From Melampsora larici-populina 98AG31 (lineage: Eukaryota; Basidiomycota; Pucciniomycetes; Pucciniales; Melampsoraceae), in assembly GCF_000204055.1 (NCBI RefSeq), contig NW_006768829.1, positions 306,517-370,516 on the forward strand: DNA of 64,000 nt, given 5' to 3'. Below, one piece after another: positions 48,082 to 59,195 of this stretch. The stretch's first letter is position 1; the number at the start of each line of letters is the position of its first letter. Made by a program: the position numbers and the translations under genes. The notes beneath the pieces were generated by a model. The model saw only the letters and a program-made list of their open reading frames with translations, searched no databases and was not told where the DNA came from.

Positions 48082-48312
48082 TTATTCCCAAACAGTAAAA
48101 TCAAGTCTTTTGTAATGAATATAATTATCAAAGATTTGCAGAGCCAAGTCCTGTTGCCCGTTTTCTGGTCTGGGTATATGTACTAATTCCCATTTGTTGT
48201 AAATTTCTTCAATTTTGTTTTGTTTGTGAATCCATTGATTCAACACTGTTTTATAAAAAGGTCCATGTTTGGGTTTCCTTCCTGATATTTTCCCAATTAC
48301 TTTATTTTCCAA
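48082..48312 (-). pseudogene. RNase H-like remnant
   Basis: A frame of about 75 codons resembles the C-terminal half of RNase HI-type domains found alone or in reverse transcriptases: ENKVIGKISGRKPKHGPFYK, then KWELVHIPRPENGQQDLA, matching the family pattern VIgqIsG...LvHIPReeN..aDaLA. Just upstream the frame closes with TAG, and a GAC codon that could be the catalytic Asp lies in another frame, so the copy is frameshifted. No convincing partner domain was seen in the next 700 bp. It may derive from a LINE-type element. Confidence 0.4.
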
Positions 48313-49229
48313 GAAAGTCTATTTTCCATCTCAATTGGAGTCTTGAACAATGCTATCATTGTTCCTGGGTGCATTTACCACACCAAATCTCCTCATGTTC
48401 TGTGGCTTTTGTCAAGTCTCTTTGAAACTTGATGGCTTTGGACAATACTGAAATTGATCATGGGTGCATTCAGTTGAACTAAGGTTCTTTTGTTCACCCA
48501 ATTATGCTCTATGTTTTTTGTGTTTTTCTTTATTTTGATCAAAAGTTCAACCCAATCACGTTTTAGCCCTTTGGTTTTGTTTTTTTCTGTCTAAAAACAG
48601 TGTCCTTTTTGTCTTGATGTTCTTTGTTAATTTTGCAGTGCTTTCAATGATGCTTTTACATAACTTTGCTTGTAGGGTAGGTGCTTTTCAAGCCACTGTT
48701 GCCTCAATGTTTACCTTGCCTATGCTTATTTTTGGCCAACAAAAGGCCATCTTGTTTGTCAGCATTTTTGTTATCATCTGGTCAACACAGCTTGTCTACA
48801 ATCCATTGATTGGCCATGTTTTATTTATCATCTTTCAGCATGCCAACCATCCTCAACTCCATGTTATTATTTTTACTATCTCATCAACAACTCTGTTATT
48901 GCCTTTTTTGCCTTCAACCTTCAGAGATAGAGCAAAATTCTGTTGTACAAATCTTTGCACATGCTTTATGGCTAGATTGAAATTGTCCCAAACTATTTCT
49001 GCCTGGGGAATTTGAAGCAGGCACAAACTTGAAATTTGGCAATATGTGAATCTCTTTCAACTGTTAATAATTATTGCCATACTTAACTAATGGGAACAGG
49101 TGTAGACATTTCAATCTTTTTGGCCTTCAGCAATATTTTTGTAAGAAAACACGCCTGGTGCGCCAAAGGGCGCCTAGGTACAAAAAAACCAAAACAAAAC
49201 GTGCCTACAAAAATATGAGTGCGCCCACA
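48313..49229. other. Decayed flank before the LTR retrotransposon
   Basis: No intact gene. A plus-strand 133-codon hydrophobic frame at 48614-49015 lies in T-rich DNA and is probably composition-driven. Confidence 0.35.
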
Positions 49230-49817
49230 ACCTGTGTGAGGGTTGGGTATTCAAAAGAATACTCAGGGCTCACTAAAATGGCAAGGTGGGTTGGTAATTT
49301 TAGATAATCAAGGTTATATTTCAAAATATAATGTATTACAATAAAATTATAAGCTAAAAGAGAGGAAAAGGGAAGAGGGGAACTGGTCTGTTTGGGTAAA
49401 TCCAGACAGACTACAGTTAAATGACTCCTTAAAAGGAGGTTCAGAGGGGTTTAATTATAATATGATTGTTAGAAGCTGGATCCAAGGCTTCCCTTCAATC
49501 TTCAAGGTAACTGATTGAAGAGTGATATGGAGGTCACTAACCTGGTTGTAATAAAGTCACCAACTTGTAGTTATTCAAGAGGTCACTAACCTGGAGTTGA
49601 TGTAGGTCACTAACCTGTAGTTGTTCTGAAGGTACACTAACCTATGAGTTGATGTAGGTCACTAACCTGTAGTTGTTCTGAAGGTGACTAACCTGATGGT
49701 TTATTGGAAGGTCACTAACCTGAGAAAGAGTTCTACTTGGGGGAAGTAGAGGATCCAAGAAAAAAGGATGAAGTATGAAATTACTTTATCTTCTAGTCAG
49801 GAACTTCTTTAAAGAAA

Positions 49818-51008
49818 GGCCATTGCTATTTGCAGCCCACAAGAAAACCATGTAGGCGCTGCCAAAACAGCGCCTACATGGGTGTTTCCCACAAAAAAGT
49901 GCCTACATTTATGATGTAGGCGCTGAAAACCATCTAAAATGACGCCTACATGATAAACAACCCATGTAGGCGTCATTTGGTTACGCCTACATTCAAAATT
50001 TCAGAATGTAGGCGTAATTTTCAAGCACCTACATATCTAATTTGAAATGTAGGCGCTATTTTTGAGCGCCTACATTCAATTTTCAGCTCAAATAAGCGCC
50101 CACATGCAGTCTTGCATATGTAAGCGCTCCAAATCCAACACCTACAACTCCAGACTGGTCTGACGGCTAATGAAGAAGAAGTTTCAAGTTAAAATGAGAG
50201 TATTGGAAGACGGAAAGAGCAGTTCGGAGTTGAAATGAGTGTATCAGAAGATGGAAAAAGCAGCTTGGAGTTGAAATGAGTGTTTTGGAAGACAGAAAAA
50301 GCAGTTAAGCGTATTGGAAGATGAATATGCTCTTTTCAACTCTGAAGTGAGCGTATCAGAAGACGTAAATAGCAGTTCAGAGTTGAAATAATTTACTTCT
50401 TTTTCCGCTTCTGATACACTCATTTTGACTCCAAACTGATTTCAGAGTTGAAATAATTTACTACTTTTTCCGTCTTCTGATACACCCATTTTGACTCCGG
50501 AGTGACTTTTCCGTCTTCTGATACACTGATTTTGACTCCAAACTGCTTTATCCATCTTCCGATACACTCATTTTGAGTCCAAGCTGCTTTTTCCGTCTTC
50601 CAATACTTTCATTTTGACTTGAAAATTGTTCTCCATTACCCTTCAGACCAGTCTGGAGTTGTAGTTGCCGGATTTGTAGCCCCTACATATGCAGGACTGC
50701 ATGTAGGCGCTTATTTGAGCGCAAAAATTGAATGTATGCGCTCATTTTTAAAAATGTAGGCATAAATTTTGAGCGCCTACATTGGATTTCCCATGTAGGC
50801 GCTCGAAAATAGCGCCTACATTCCATTTTTTGAATGTAGGCGTAACCAAATGACGCCTACATGTTAAAAAACCCATGTAGGCGTCATTTTGGATGGTTTC
50901 CAGCGCCTACATCATAAATGTAGGCGCTTCTTCGTGGGAAACACCCATGTAGGCGTAATTTGGCCAGCGCCTACATGGTTTTCTTGTGGGCTGCAAATAG
51001 CAACGGCC
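49818..51008. mobile_element. Foldback element built from GTAGGCG units, 8-bp target duplication
   Basis: A 1191-bp insertion in the left LTR, flanked by TAAAGAAA (49810-49817 and 51009-51016). The ends are GGCCATTGCTATTTGCAGCC and the inverse of GGCCGTTGCTATTTGCAGCC. The two arms (about 345 bp each) consist of tightly packed short palindromes of ATGTAGGCGC and GCGCCTACAT in alternating orientation. The centre (50165-50640) has about four forward copies of a GAGTGTATCAGAAGAYGGAA-like unit facing about four inverted copies. No coding sequence. The 8-bp duplication suggests mobilisation by a hAT-like or related transposase. Confidence 0.88.
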
Positions 51009-51312
51009 TAAAGAAATGAAGTGAATCACTAGTCTTATATATTATAAGACTCTTGATTATATACTTCAATTGAACTTTAAAGGGTTCTTTAAAAGAGTTG
51101 TGTAATAAAATGCTTGGGGGAAAGTTCTTGAAGGCTGAGAGAGGAGGGGTTTATATACTCTCCTCTCCAAACCTAATTGTAGTGATATTTGATTGTATCA
51201 TTACTGTGGTTTAGGGTTTAATGATTATTATTAATTATTATTATTATTAGTATTACATAGTTACATATACGTGTTATGTAATTTATGTAGTATAAGCATT
51301 TTAACTCTTGAC

Positions 51313-52280
51313 TGTGAAGATCTGAACTGAAAGCTCTTATTAGCTAAAAGTGGCGTTGCCGCAATGAAGGTTTAACCTGGGGTAATCAGGCAGTCCTGAG
51401 TAAGGCAACAAGCCACTAAAAAGCTACTACGAGCTGCTCAGAGAAAGTGAGACAAACCTGGGGTAATCAGGCAGTCGTGAGTAAGGCAACAAGCCACTAA
51501 AAAGCTACTACGAGCTGCTCAGAGAAAGTGAGACAAACCTGTGCAATGCAACAGGCAAAACAGAGTACGGTCAAATAAAGTATAATGAGTAAAACTCGTG
51601 AATAGATTCTTTTCGATCATTAAGCTATGCATACCTGGGGTAATCAGGCAGTCGTGAGTAAGGCAACAAGCCACTAAAAAGCTACTACGAGCTGCTCAGA
51701 GAAAGTGAGACAAACCTATCGCAACACACACAATTAGTAATGAAAAAGATAAAAGAGAAGTAAGAAAAAATAAAAACAAATCTGTGCAATGCAACAGGCA
51801 AAACACAGTACGGTCAAATAAAGTATAATGAGTAAAACTTGTGAATCTAAAGGATATGTAATGACTTTAGTTAGAAATAGAGGTAGTTGATAGATATGAG
51901 TAAAAGCACTTACAGATTCTTTTCGATGGGGAAAAGAATCTGAGTGACGAACATAGGCTACTATATAAGAGGAGCAAGACACGTAATATTCAAATTGGAC
52001 AACTAACAGAAAAGAAAAGAAATTCTCAAGTCACAAATGACTTATTCCCGAAACACACTAAATGAAAACCAATCTGTCTTAACACTCTCTTTCTCATAAC
52101 CTTCCACTCCTATAACCGTACACTTCTTCTTTTAATTTGATTTAATTTGATTTTCGTTTTAATATAAAATTTTGATTTGATTCATACTTTTCTTCTTCTT
52201 GATTTGTAATACCAAAACCGGAAGTCCTTGACCAACAAGACTTGTCAAGAAAAAGTCGAGAGCAGTTAAATATCATAACA
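51313..52280. mobile_element. Solo LTR of another retrotransposon, 5-bp target duplication
   Basis: A 968-bp insertion in the left LTR, flanked by TTGAC (51308-51312 and 52281-52285). It starts TGTGAAGATC and ends ATCATAACA (TG...CA). It contains no coding sequence. Internally an 81-bp unit (ACCTGGGGTAATCAGGCAGT...GAAAGTGAGAC) occurs three times (from about 51374, 51455 and 51632). A ~60-bp unit (CTGTGCAATGCAACAGGCAA...) occurs twice (from about 51538 and 51781). Confidence 0.85.
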
Positions 52281-52489
52281 TTGACACTGAGTTATGAGGT
52301 GTAATTGGTGTTTCATTACATGTTACATATGTTTTTAAATGTATATGTATATGTAATTGGTGTTTGTATATGTTTTATTACATGTTACATGTGTTTTATA
52401 AGTTGTATGTACATGTAATTAGGTTTATAAGTGAAAGTTCTATATTATAAGTTAGTTTTGGGTACATGTATATGTACCCAGGGCTGACA

Positions 52490-52501
52490 TTCCCCACCCT
52501 C
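52490..52501 (-). promoter_or_regulatory. Polypurine tract
   Basis: Read on the minus strand, GAGGGTGGGGAA directly precedes the 3' LTR start TGTCAGCCC. This is the expected plus-strand priming site. Confidence 0.75.
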
Positions 52502-52512
52502 AAAGGAGGTCA

Positions 52513-55500
52513 TTACTTCTTTTCAGAAGGTTTATGAGCTCTTTTTTGTGCTCTGAAGTCTCTCAACGTTGTTTTGCCATTGGGTACTTTATCAGCTGGA
52601 AGCCACTCATCTTCATCTGCACTTCTGTTTTTGTATCTTACAAGATAAAGTGTTGAAGATTTACCATTGATTTGTATTTCCCTTTGCTTTATGATATGTG
52701 AGAAAATCTTTTCTCCGTCAGTTTCAAACCTGATAGGGGTTTTCTTGGGTATTTCCCTGTCAGGGAATTTGCTCTTATCTGAAGCATGAAATTTTTTTAT
52801 TAGTTAAATTGGGAATACTGGGTGTTTTCTCCCAAATTCCTCTGTCAATGCTACTTCTACCGCATTGCTTCCATGGAATTTGAGTATCACAAAAGGTCCA
52901 ACAAATTGGTCTTGAAGTTTCTTAGGTCCTTGAAGATTAGTAAAGTTTGTGGTGGAGAGTAGAACTTGGTCTCCTACTACAAACTTAGGTTCTTTATGTG
53001 TTTTATTCCATCTTTCTTGATTGTAAGTCACGGAATCTTCAATACATTGCGCTGCTCTAGCTCTTGCTTTACCAAGCATATCAAAGAAACTCAAGGAAGT
53101 TGGATGAAATTCAACATTTTTATTTTTTATTTGGTCTTTTGGTAATCTAGGACAATAGCCTCTTTCTACTTCAAAAGGTTTCTTCCCTGTCGTGCTATGT
53201 ATACTGCTATTATATGCTAATTCTAAAGCTGGTAGCAATGTATGCCAGTCATGTGTGTGTCCGTCTTTGTCTGTGTAACAGAGTCCTTCTGTGCAATACC
53301 TCCTAATAATCTCAGTTAAGGTACTAATATTTTTTTCACTGAGACCATCAGTCTGTGGATGGTACGCAGTGGAAAGGGCTAATGTTGTTCCAATAAGTGC
53401 ATGCAGACTTTTCCAGAATTCAGAAGTAAACTTTGGATCTCTGTCACTGATGATTATTCGTGGTAATCCTACGTCACTGATTATTCTTTCCCAGAATAGT
53501 AATGCAATATCCATTGCTGTTGCTTCTTTGTAGCATGGTAAAAACCTTGTTCTCTTTGAAAATCTGTCCACAATGACTAGTACACAATTGTAATTGTTAA
53601 TCAATGATGGTGGAAGACCAGTAACAAAGTCCATGTTAATAACTTCCCATGCATATGCTGGTTCTTCTATTCTTTGAAGTAGACCAAATCTTTTTCCTGT
53701 GGCTTTATTTGCTTTCTGGCATCTTTCGCAAGTCTTCACATATTCTTCAACGTCTTGTCTCCAATTTGGCCACCAAGCTGTGCTCTTGATTCTGTCTACT
53801 GTCCGGTCTTCTGAGAGATGTCCTGACATAAACTCATCATGGCATACATGCAATGTTTGTTGAATGTGTTCTGCATTTATTATTACTAAATTTGCAGTAT
53901 GTTTCTCTCTGAAATATAGTAGGTCAGATTCAAGTGAAATTTTTCCTTGAGCTAGTCCATCCTTCCAAGGTTGCTCAAGTGTGCTTGTCAGGCTCAAATC
54001 AGTATGCTGCGCAGACAATATTCTGGTCAGTTTAGCTGTGTTACTATTCTTCTGGTAGCTAGCTTTTACTTCATCAAAAAATTCTTCAGACAATTCACAC
54101 AAGCTGATTCCCATTACGGGAATGTCTCTTTCCATTTCCTCAGGTTCCCATGCTGGGTTGCTAGAATCATTTGGCAATGCCATTCTACTTAGTCCATCGG
54201 CGTTATTGTGGAATTTTCCTGGTCTATGAGTAATTTTCATGAATGGTTTATACTCTTGTATTGCCATCATCCATCTCAACATGTGTCTACTTGGAGATTT
54301 GAGATTTGTCAGAGACCTTACTCCAGTGCAATCTGTTATTACTTCAAAGTAGCTGCCGTCAAGGTAGTAGTGTAGCTTTTCTAATGCCCAAACTAGTGCT
54401 AAAGCTTCTAGCTGGGGAGAAGAATATCTACTTTCAGTATCTGTCATTTTTCTAGATATAAAAACAATTGGGCCTTCCTTTGGTTTTCCGTCAATTATTT
54501 GTGTTTGATGGAGTGCTGCCCCTAAACCTTCAATTGATGCATCAACGTAAAGTTTAAAAGGTTTCTCAAAATCAGGATGAAACAAGATTGGTGCAGTTGT
54601 AAGTATTTGTTTTATCTTATTTACTGCATCAATTCTTTCTTTGGTCATTTCAAATACTACGCCTTTAGCGTAAAGTTTGTAGAGGCTACGAGTAATGATT
54701 CCAAAGTTTGGAATGTGAGCTCTGTAGTAGCTTGTAAATCCTAAGAATGAACTTAGTTCTTGTTTATCTTTTGGACAAGGTTTTTGTAGGACTGCTGCTA
54801 CAGAGTTTTGGTCTACTGCTACCCATAGTCCTGATACACGATGACCTAGGGCTTTACATTCTTCAAAACCAAAATGGCATTTCTTTAAAGATATAGTCAT
54901 ACCCATGTCTTTAGCTCTGAGCAATACTTTCTCCATTGCTTCTAGGTGCTCTTCCCATGTAGTATGAAAAACTATGATGTCATCAATTATGGGATACAAA
55001 GTTGAATCTGGGAACGGTCCCGGATTTTTTCCCAAATTTCCATATACCGTTTTTAGCGGTAGTTTGGATATTGGGGAAAAATCCGGATTTTTTTAACTTT
55101 GAATCCCCGGTCGCTCCATCGGCCATTACACCTCTTTTTTCCCAAATTTCAACTCGATTTGGAAATTTGGAAATTTGGGAAAAAATCCGGGACCGTTCCC
55201 GGATTCAACTTTGTATCCCATAAATATAGACTTTGAGCCATCCTTCTCTCAATTCTTTTGAAAATTCCGTATCCATCATCCTTTGAAAGAAAGCTGGAGC
55301 ATTTTTTATTCCAAAAGGCATCCTGATATATTCAAAGATTCCTAAATGGCAAATGATTCTGAGGTATTTCCTGCTACATATTTCTACAATGTTCTGATGG
55401 AACCCCTTCATTATATCCATCAGAGTGATATGTTTTGCATTGAATAGGTTAGTCAAGGATTGATCTATTCTTGGCAAAGGATATCTGTCAGGCTTGGTGT

Positions 55501-56593
55501 ATTGATTGAGAGCACGAAAATCCCCACAGAGTCTGGATTTATCATTATGCCATGCTATCAGAACAGGTGATGTTATATCAACTTCTTCATCACTACCTAC
55601 TTTCCGTATTACGCCCATACTAAGTAGTTCTTCAATATGTTTCTCTATTTCTTTCCTACTTCTTGGGCTAGCTGGATACGCACCTTTCCTTAAAATAGGA
55701 GGGTAAGGTTTATCTATTGTGAGTTCTATTTTCACTGGATGGTTTTTAATAACTCCTAGTGGTTGCTTTCCTAAACCAAACTGATCTTTGTATTTAATTA
55801 CCATCTGAATTATATCTTCTTTTTGACTGTGAGTTAGATTGGGTCCAAACTCAGCTTCCAATATTTTTTCTCTAAGTTGTTTTATATTTTCATTTGTCAG
55901 AGATTCCATTGTAATCTCGGGTTTAATTGATAAAATTTCTTTATGCTGCATTAAAGCAAACTTAATGCTTTTGTTATTATTTCCAATAGTAAAATACCGC
56001 TCTTTACTATGAAATATATCAAACCCATATTGGCTCAAGTTTTCTGCTCCCAATATGAAGTACTTGTTGTTTGCATTCTCCATTACTACAAATTCAGCAT
56101 TTATTCTAATTGGTTGTTTAACATGTGGGAATATCACAGGTAAGCTGATTACGCCTAAAGCATGCAGTTTACTACCAACTCCGGAGAATTTCACGTGACT
56201 ACTGGGCATGATTTTTTCTTGCCAGTCTGGTATTATTTCAGACAAAAAATGTTTTCCTACAATTGAGCATGATGCTCCACTGTCTAGTAGCATTGGTACT
56301 TTACAATTATTTACTAATGCTCGAGCCATTGCATGGTGGCCTAGTGTATGTGCCATTCCGTCTGCTGGTTTGGATTTCAATAATCTTGCATCAATTGTAT
56401 TCCCCATCTGCATGTCATCTTGCCATGAATGAGGTACATCCGCTTCAGCTTGTAATATATTGATGTCTTTCTCATTATCCTCATGAGTATCAATCATGCA
56501 GACATTCTGTTGTTGTTGATTCTGATGATTTCCTTCTTCACTTTCTGAACTTGAGTCTCCTGAAAGTTCCTCCGTGAAAGTCAAACTCGTCAT
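52513..56593 (-). pseudogene. pol: Chromovirus pol: protease, reverse transcriptase, RNase H, integrase, chromodomain (broken twice)
   Basis: It starts at ATG 56593, overlapping the gag end by 56 nt in the +1 frame. Order: protease (LLDSGAS at residue about 102-108); RT, with LMDIMKGFHQ and MPFGIKNAPAFF; RNase H (LYVDAS, SSPQLEALALVWALE); integrase zinc-binding region (HDEFMSGH...CERC) and catalytic core with MDFVTG, SDRDPKF and YHPQTDGLSEK; then HPVFP. Break 1: a 235-bp MITE (54988-55222) sits inside the RT catalytic YIDD motif, splitting the gene into frames 56593-55205 and 55035-52804. Break 2: an in-frame TAA at 52806-52804 separates integrase from the chromodomain (about 52730-52560; GEKIFSHIIKQRE, YLVRYKNR, DEWLP). 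That frame ends with TAA at 52515-52513. This copy cannot make full-length pol. Confidence 0.88.
54988..55222. mobile_element. 235-bp palindromic MITE inserted in the RT gene
   Basis: The ends are TATGGGATACAAAG and its exact inverse. The inverted repeats continue through GTTGAATC, GGGAACGGTCCCGGA and TTTTTTCCCAAATTTCC. It is flanked by the 3-bp duplication AAT (54985-54987 and 55223-55225). Removing the element with one AAT makes the RT frame continuous, which confirms the boundaries. The 3-bp duplication fits a PIF/Harbinger- or CACTA-type mobiliser; the ends are not CACTA. Confidence 0.88.
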
Positions 56594-59025
56594 TCATATT
56601 ATCACTTTCTTCAGTGTCTTCTTCAATCACATTTATTTTCTTATCTTTACATCCTCTCCATTGATGTTTTGGATCTTTACTTCCGCAGTTTGGGCATGCT
56701 CTGGAAGGTTTCCTTTCTGATGTACTTGGTTGGACTCTTGTACTGGAGGTACCTTGTAATTTATCATCTTTAAAGGTGGCTCTATTGCCAATAAAAGGTC
56801 TCCTTGGTCTATTCAAATATCTTTTCTTAGTGATAATGGTTGTATTTTCAAAAATATCTTTGAACACCATCAGAAACATGTCCCATTCGTATGGTGTGGA
56901 GAGTTGGCTTTTAATTGCATTCCTGGCATCGCCATCAACTTTATTCAGGATCTTATTCACTATTCGGTCTTCCGAAGAGTCTGGATCAAAAGCTGAGATT
57001 CTCTTTTTTTGTTTCAAAGACCAAGCTGTGGGATCTGTGTGTATATTGGCATCAAATTTGTCTTTCATAAATAATTCTTCCATATTATTTTTCCAAACAT
57101 TGTTCCCAAACCTTTTGTGAATTTCTTCTTTCCACTCATCCCATGTCATTGATCCTTTAGTTTTGCGTTTGTCCATGTACCATTGTCCTGCCGTGCCGGT
57201 AAAAGCTCTTGCTAAATGGCTTACTACTACAAGAGGGTCCATTTTCAGAGTTATAATTAGATCATCACACCAGTCAATGTAATCATTATGATTATATTCA
57301 CCGTCTCCGCTAAATTTTTTCCAATCTCTTCCTGTTGGCCAGAGTTTAGTCAAAGCTTTAGTCAAATTGTCTTCCCTGGCAGGTTCTGTTATACCTGTTC
57401 TAGCAGTATCTTCTCTTACAAATGATCTTTCACACGGCGGAAGTGTATCTTCTCTCCCAATTGTTCTTTCACGAATTGTTGGGCTCTGAAAATCTCTATT
57501 AGTTGGTATAGGTTCTACGTAGTTCACAGTTCTTTCTCGTGGTTCTGCCGTGCTTTGCCTAAACCTAGCTTCTCCTCTAAGTGACGGATCAACTCGTGGA
57601 TTTTCTTCAAAGGGTATAATTGAGTGTCTATAGCTCATACTTGGATGTGGTTGGTTCATTGGCATAGGACTGTTATTGTTGGTATTCCTTACATCAGGTT
57701 TAAGTTCCTGGATGATTGACAATCTTGCTGCATTGGCGTTGTCGTCCATTTGTGTCAGTTGATGTTGTATTTCAACATTTTTCTCTAATATGTTTTGATT
57801 TAATATTACTTGCTGTCTCAACATTTGGTCTGTAAAAGATTTCATCTGTATTTCTTGTTGTTTTAATAATTCTTTTGTTAATTTTTCGTGGTTATCTTTC
57901 ATGTTTTCTTGTAATGCATGATAGGATTTCATCATGCTACTCTCAAATTGTTGTTGTTGCTCATTTAAGTTTTCACGATTTTTTTTTATATTTGTATCTT
58001 CTTTGATTTCGTCAATTGTTGAACTTACGTGACTTTTGTGTTTTCCAAACTTTGTAAGCAATTCTTCAATTTTATTATACGGGTCTTTAATTGGTAATCT
58101 TAATTGTTTATCTAACTTAATATCCAATTGTTTAATTGTATTTCTTATTTCACTTAAATCACTCACTATTGTATCACTTGTTTCCATGATCTGTTGTTTT
58201 TCTTTATTCCTTTGTTGACTTATTTTATTAATTGTGTCTTGGAAATTTTTATCATATCCGCTAAATTTTAAAAGATTCTTTTTCTCATTATCAGAGATTC
58301 TCGTAGCAATCTGGCTGGCTAAGTTTGTGATCTGTTTGATCATATTCTGTTGGGAAGCTGATAGTGTTGCTTCCTCAAATGCGGTGTTTAGTTTCTCTCT
58401 AATCTGCAATACTAAAGCTTGAGTCTTATTCAAACTATACATTGGAGTAACTTCTGAGTTATGTATCTCAGTTACTCCTTGCTTAACGCCTTGACTTGTA
58501 TTAGAAGTGGATGCACTAGCTTCTTTAATTTCAGAAATAGGTATGTGTTCCTTCTCTTTTCCTTTACCTTTATCTTTTATCTCATCTTGAGAGTCTTTTT
58601 TAATTTCAAGAATTATTTGCTTAATTTCTTGGATTTCAGAAAATTTTTCTTTCAATTCTGCAAATTTTACTTTAACATCTTCATAGGCTGTCTGATGTTG
58701 TTCTTGGTTTTTGAACTCATAAGTTAGTGTTTTAATTTCAACAAGTTCTTCTTTCAATTCTAAGACATTTTTCATAATATCATCATAAGATGTCTTTTGT
58801 AGTTGGCAACTCAGTTTGAACTCTTGAAGTCTCACTTGCTCACTTTGCTCACATTGATTTCTTAGTAAACTCAAAGTTGGTTTTATATTTTCAACTTTCT
58901 CATAAATTGCATAACTTTTTCGTGTAATAAGTTCATCTAAATCTAATTGAGAGTTGGAAGCAGACACAACTGAAGAAGAAATTTGGGAATTTAAATTTGA
59001 AACTAAATATGATTGGTTGAACAAC
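56538..59025 (-). CDS. gag: Gag polyprotein with coiled coil, retrotransposon gag domain and CCHC-like knuckle
   Basis: An open frame of 828 codons from a TTG at 59024. There is no ATG near the beginning; the first is about 80-90 codons in. A possible acceptor at 59026-59025 (AAAG|G) could join this frame to the leader exon ending at 59196. Residues about 25-430 are long charged coiled coils. About 580-720 is the retrotransposon gag region (GEYNHNDYIDWCDDLIITL, GTAGQWYMDKRK, WDEWKEEIHKRFG). A knuckle CPNCGSKDPKHQWRGC (C-x2-C-x6-H-x4-C) begins near residue 777. Role: nucleocapsid assembly and RNA binding for the chromovirus. The frame is intact. pol follows in the +1 frame with its own ATG inside the overlap. 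Confidence 0.8.
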
Positions 59026-59195
59026 CTTTGAGAGTTTCATTGGCTTAACTGATCCTCCTCTGATTTGCATGATTTGAGAGAAGGTGATGAAAGATTGGGG
59101 GAATTATCTAAAGGTGGACCAGTGAAAGGAGTTTCAGCATATAGGACTGAAGGATGGGAATGGAATGAAGATGTAGGGGGTGGGAGAATACTTAC

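Larger units (their letters stand above)
49235..52489 (-). repeat. Left (3') LTR, split by two insertions
   Basis: On the plus strand it begins TGTGAGGGTTGGGTATTC and ends CAGGGCTGACA, matching the right LTR. It contains a short array of GGTCACTAACCTG-like units (49530-49725), present identically in the other LTR. It is interrupted at 49818-51008 and 51313-52280. Confidence 0.92.

Noticed and set aside
48614..49015. 133-codon hydrophobic frame resembling a membrane protein
   Set aside because: T-rich sequence makes any frame hydrophobic. There is no motif or splice support, and it lies in decayed DNA.
49530..49725. Regularly spaced GGTCACTAACCTG units that look CRISPR-like
   Set aside because: They lie inside both LTRs of a fungal retrotransposon, spacing is irregular, spacers are repeated, and no cas genes exist.
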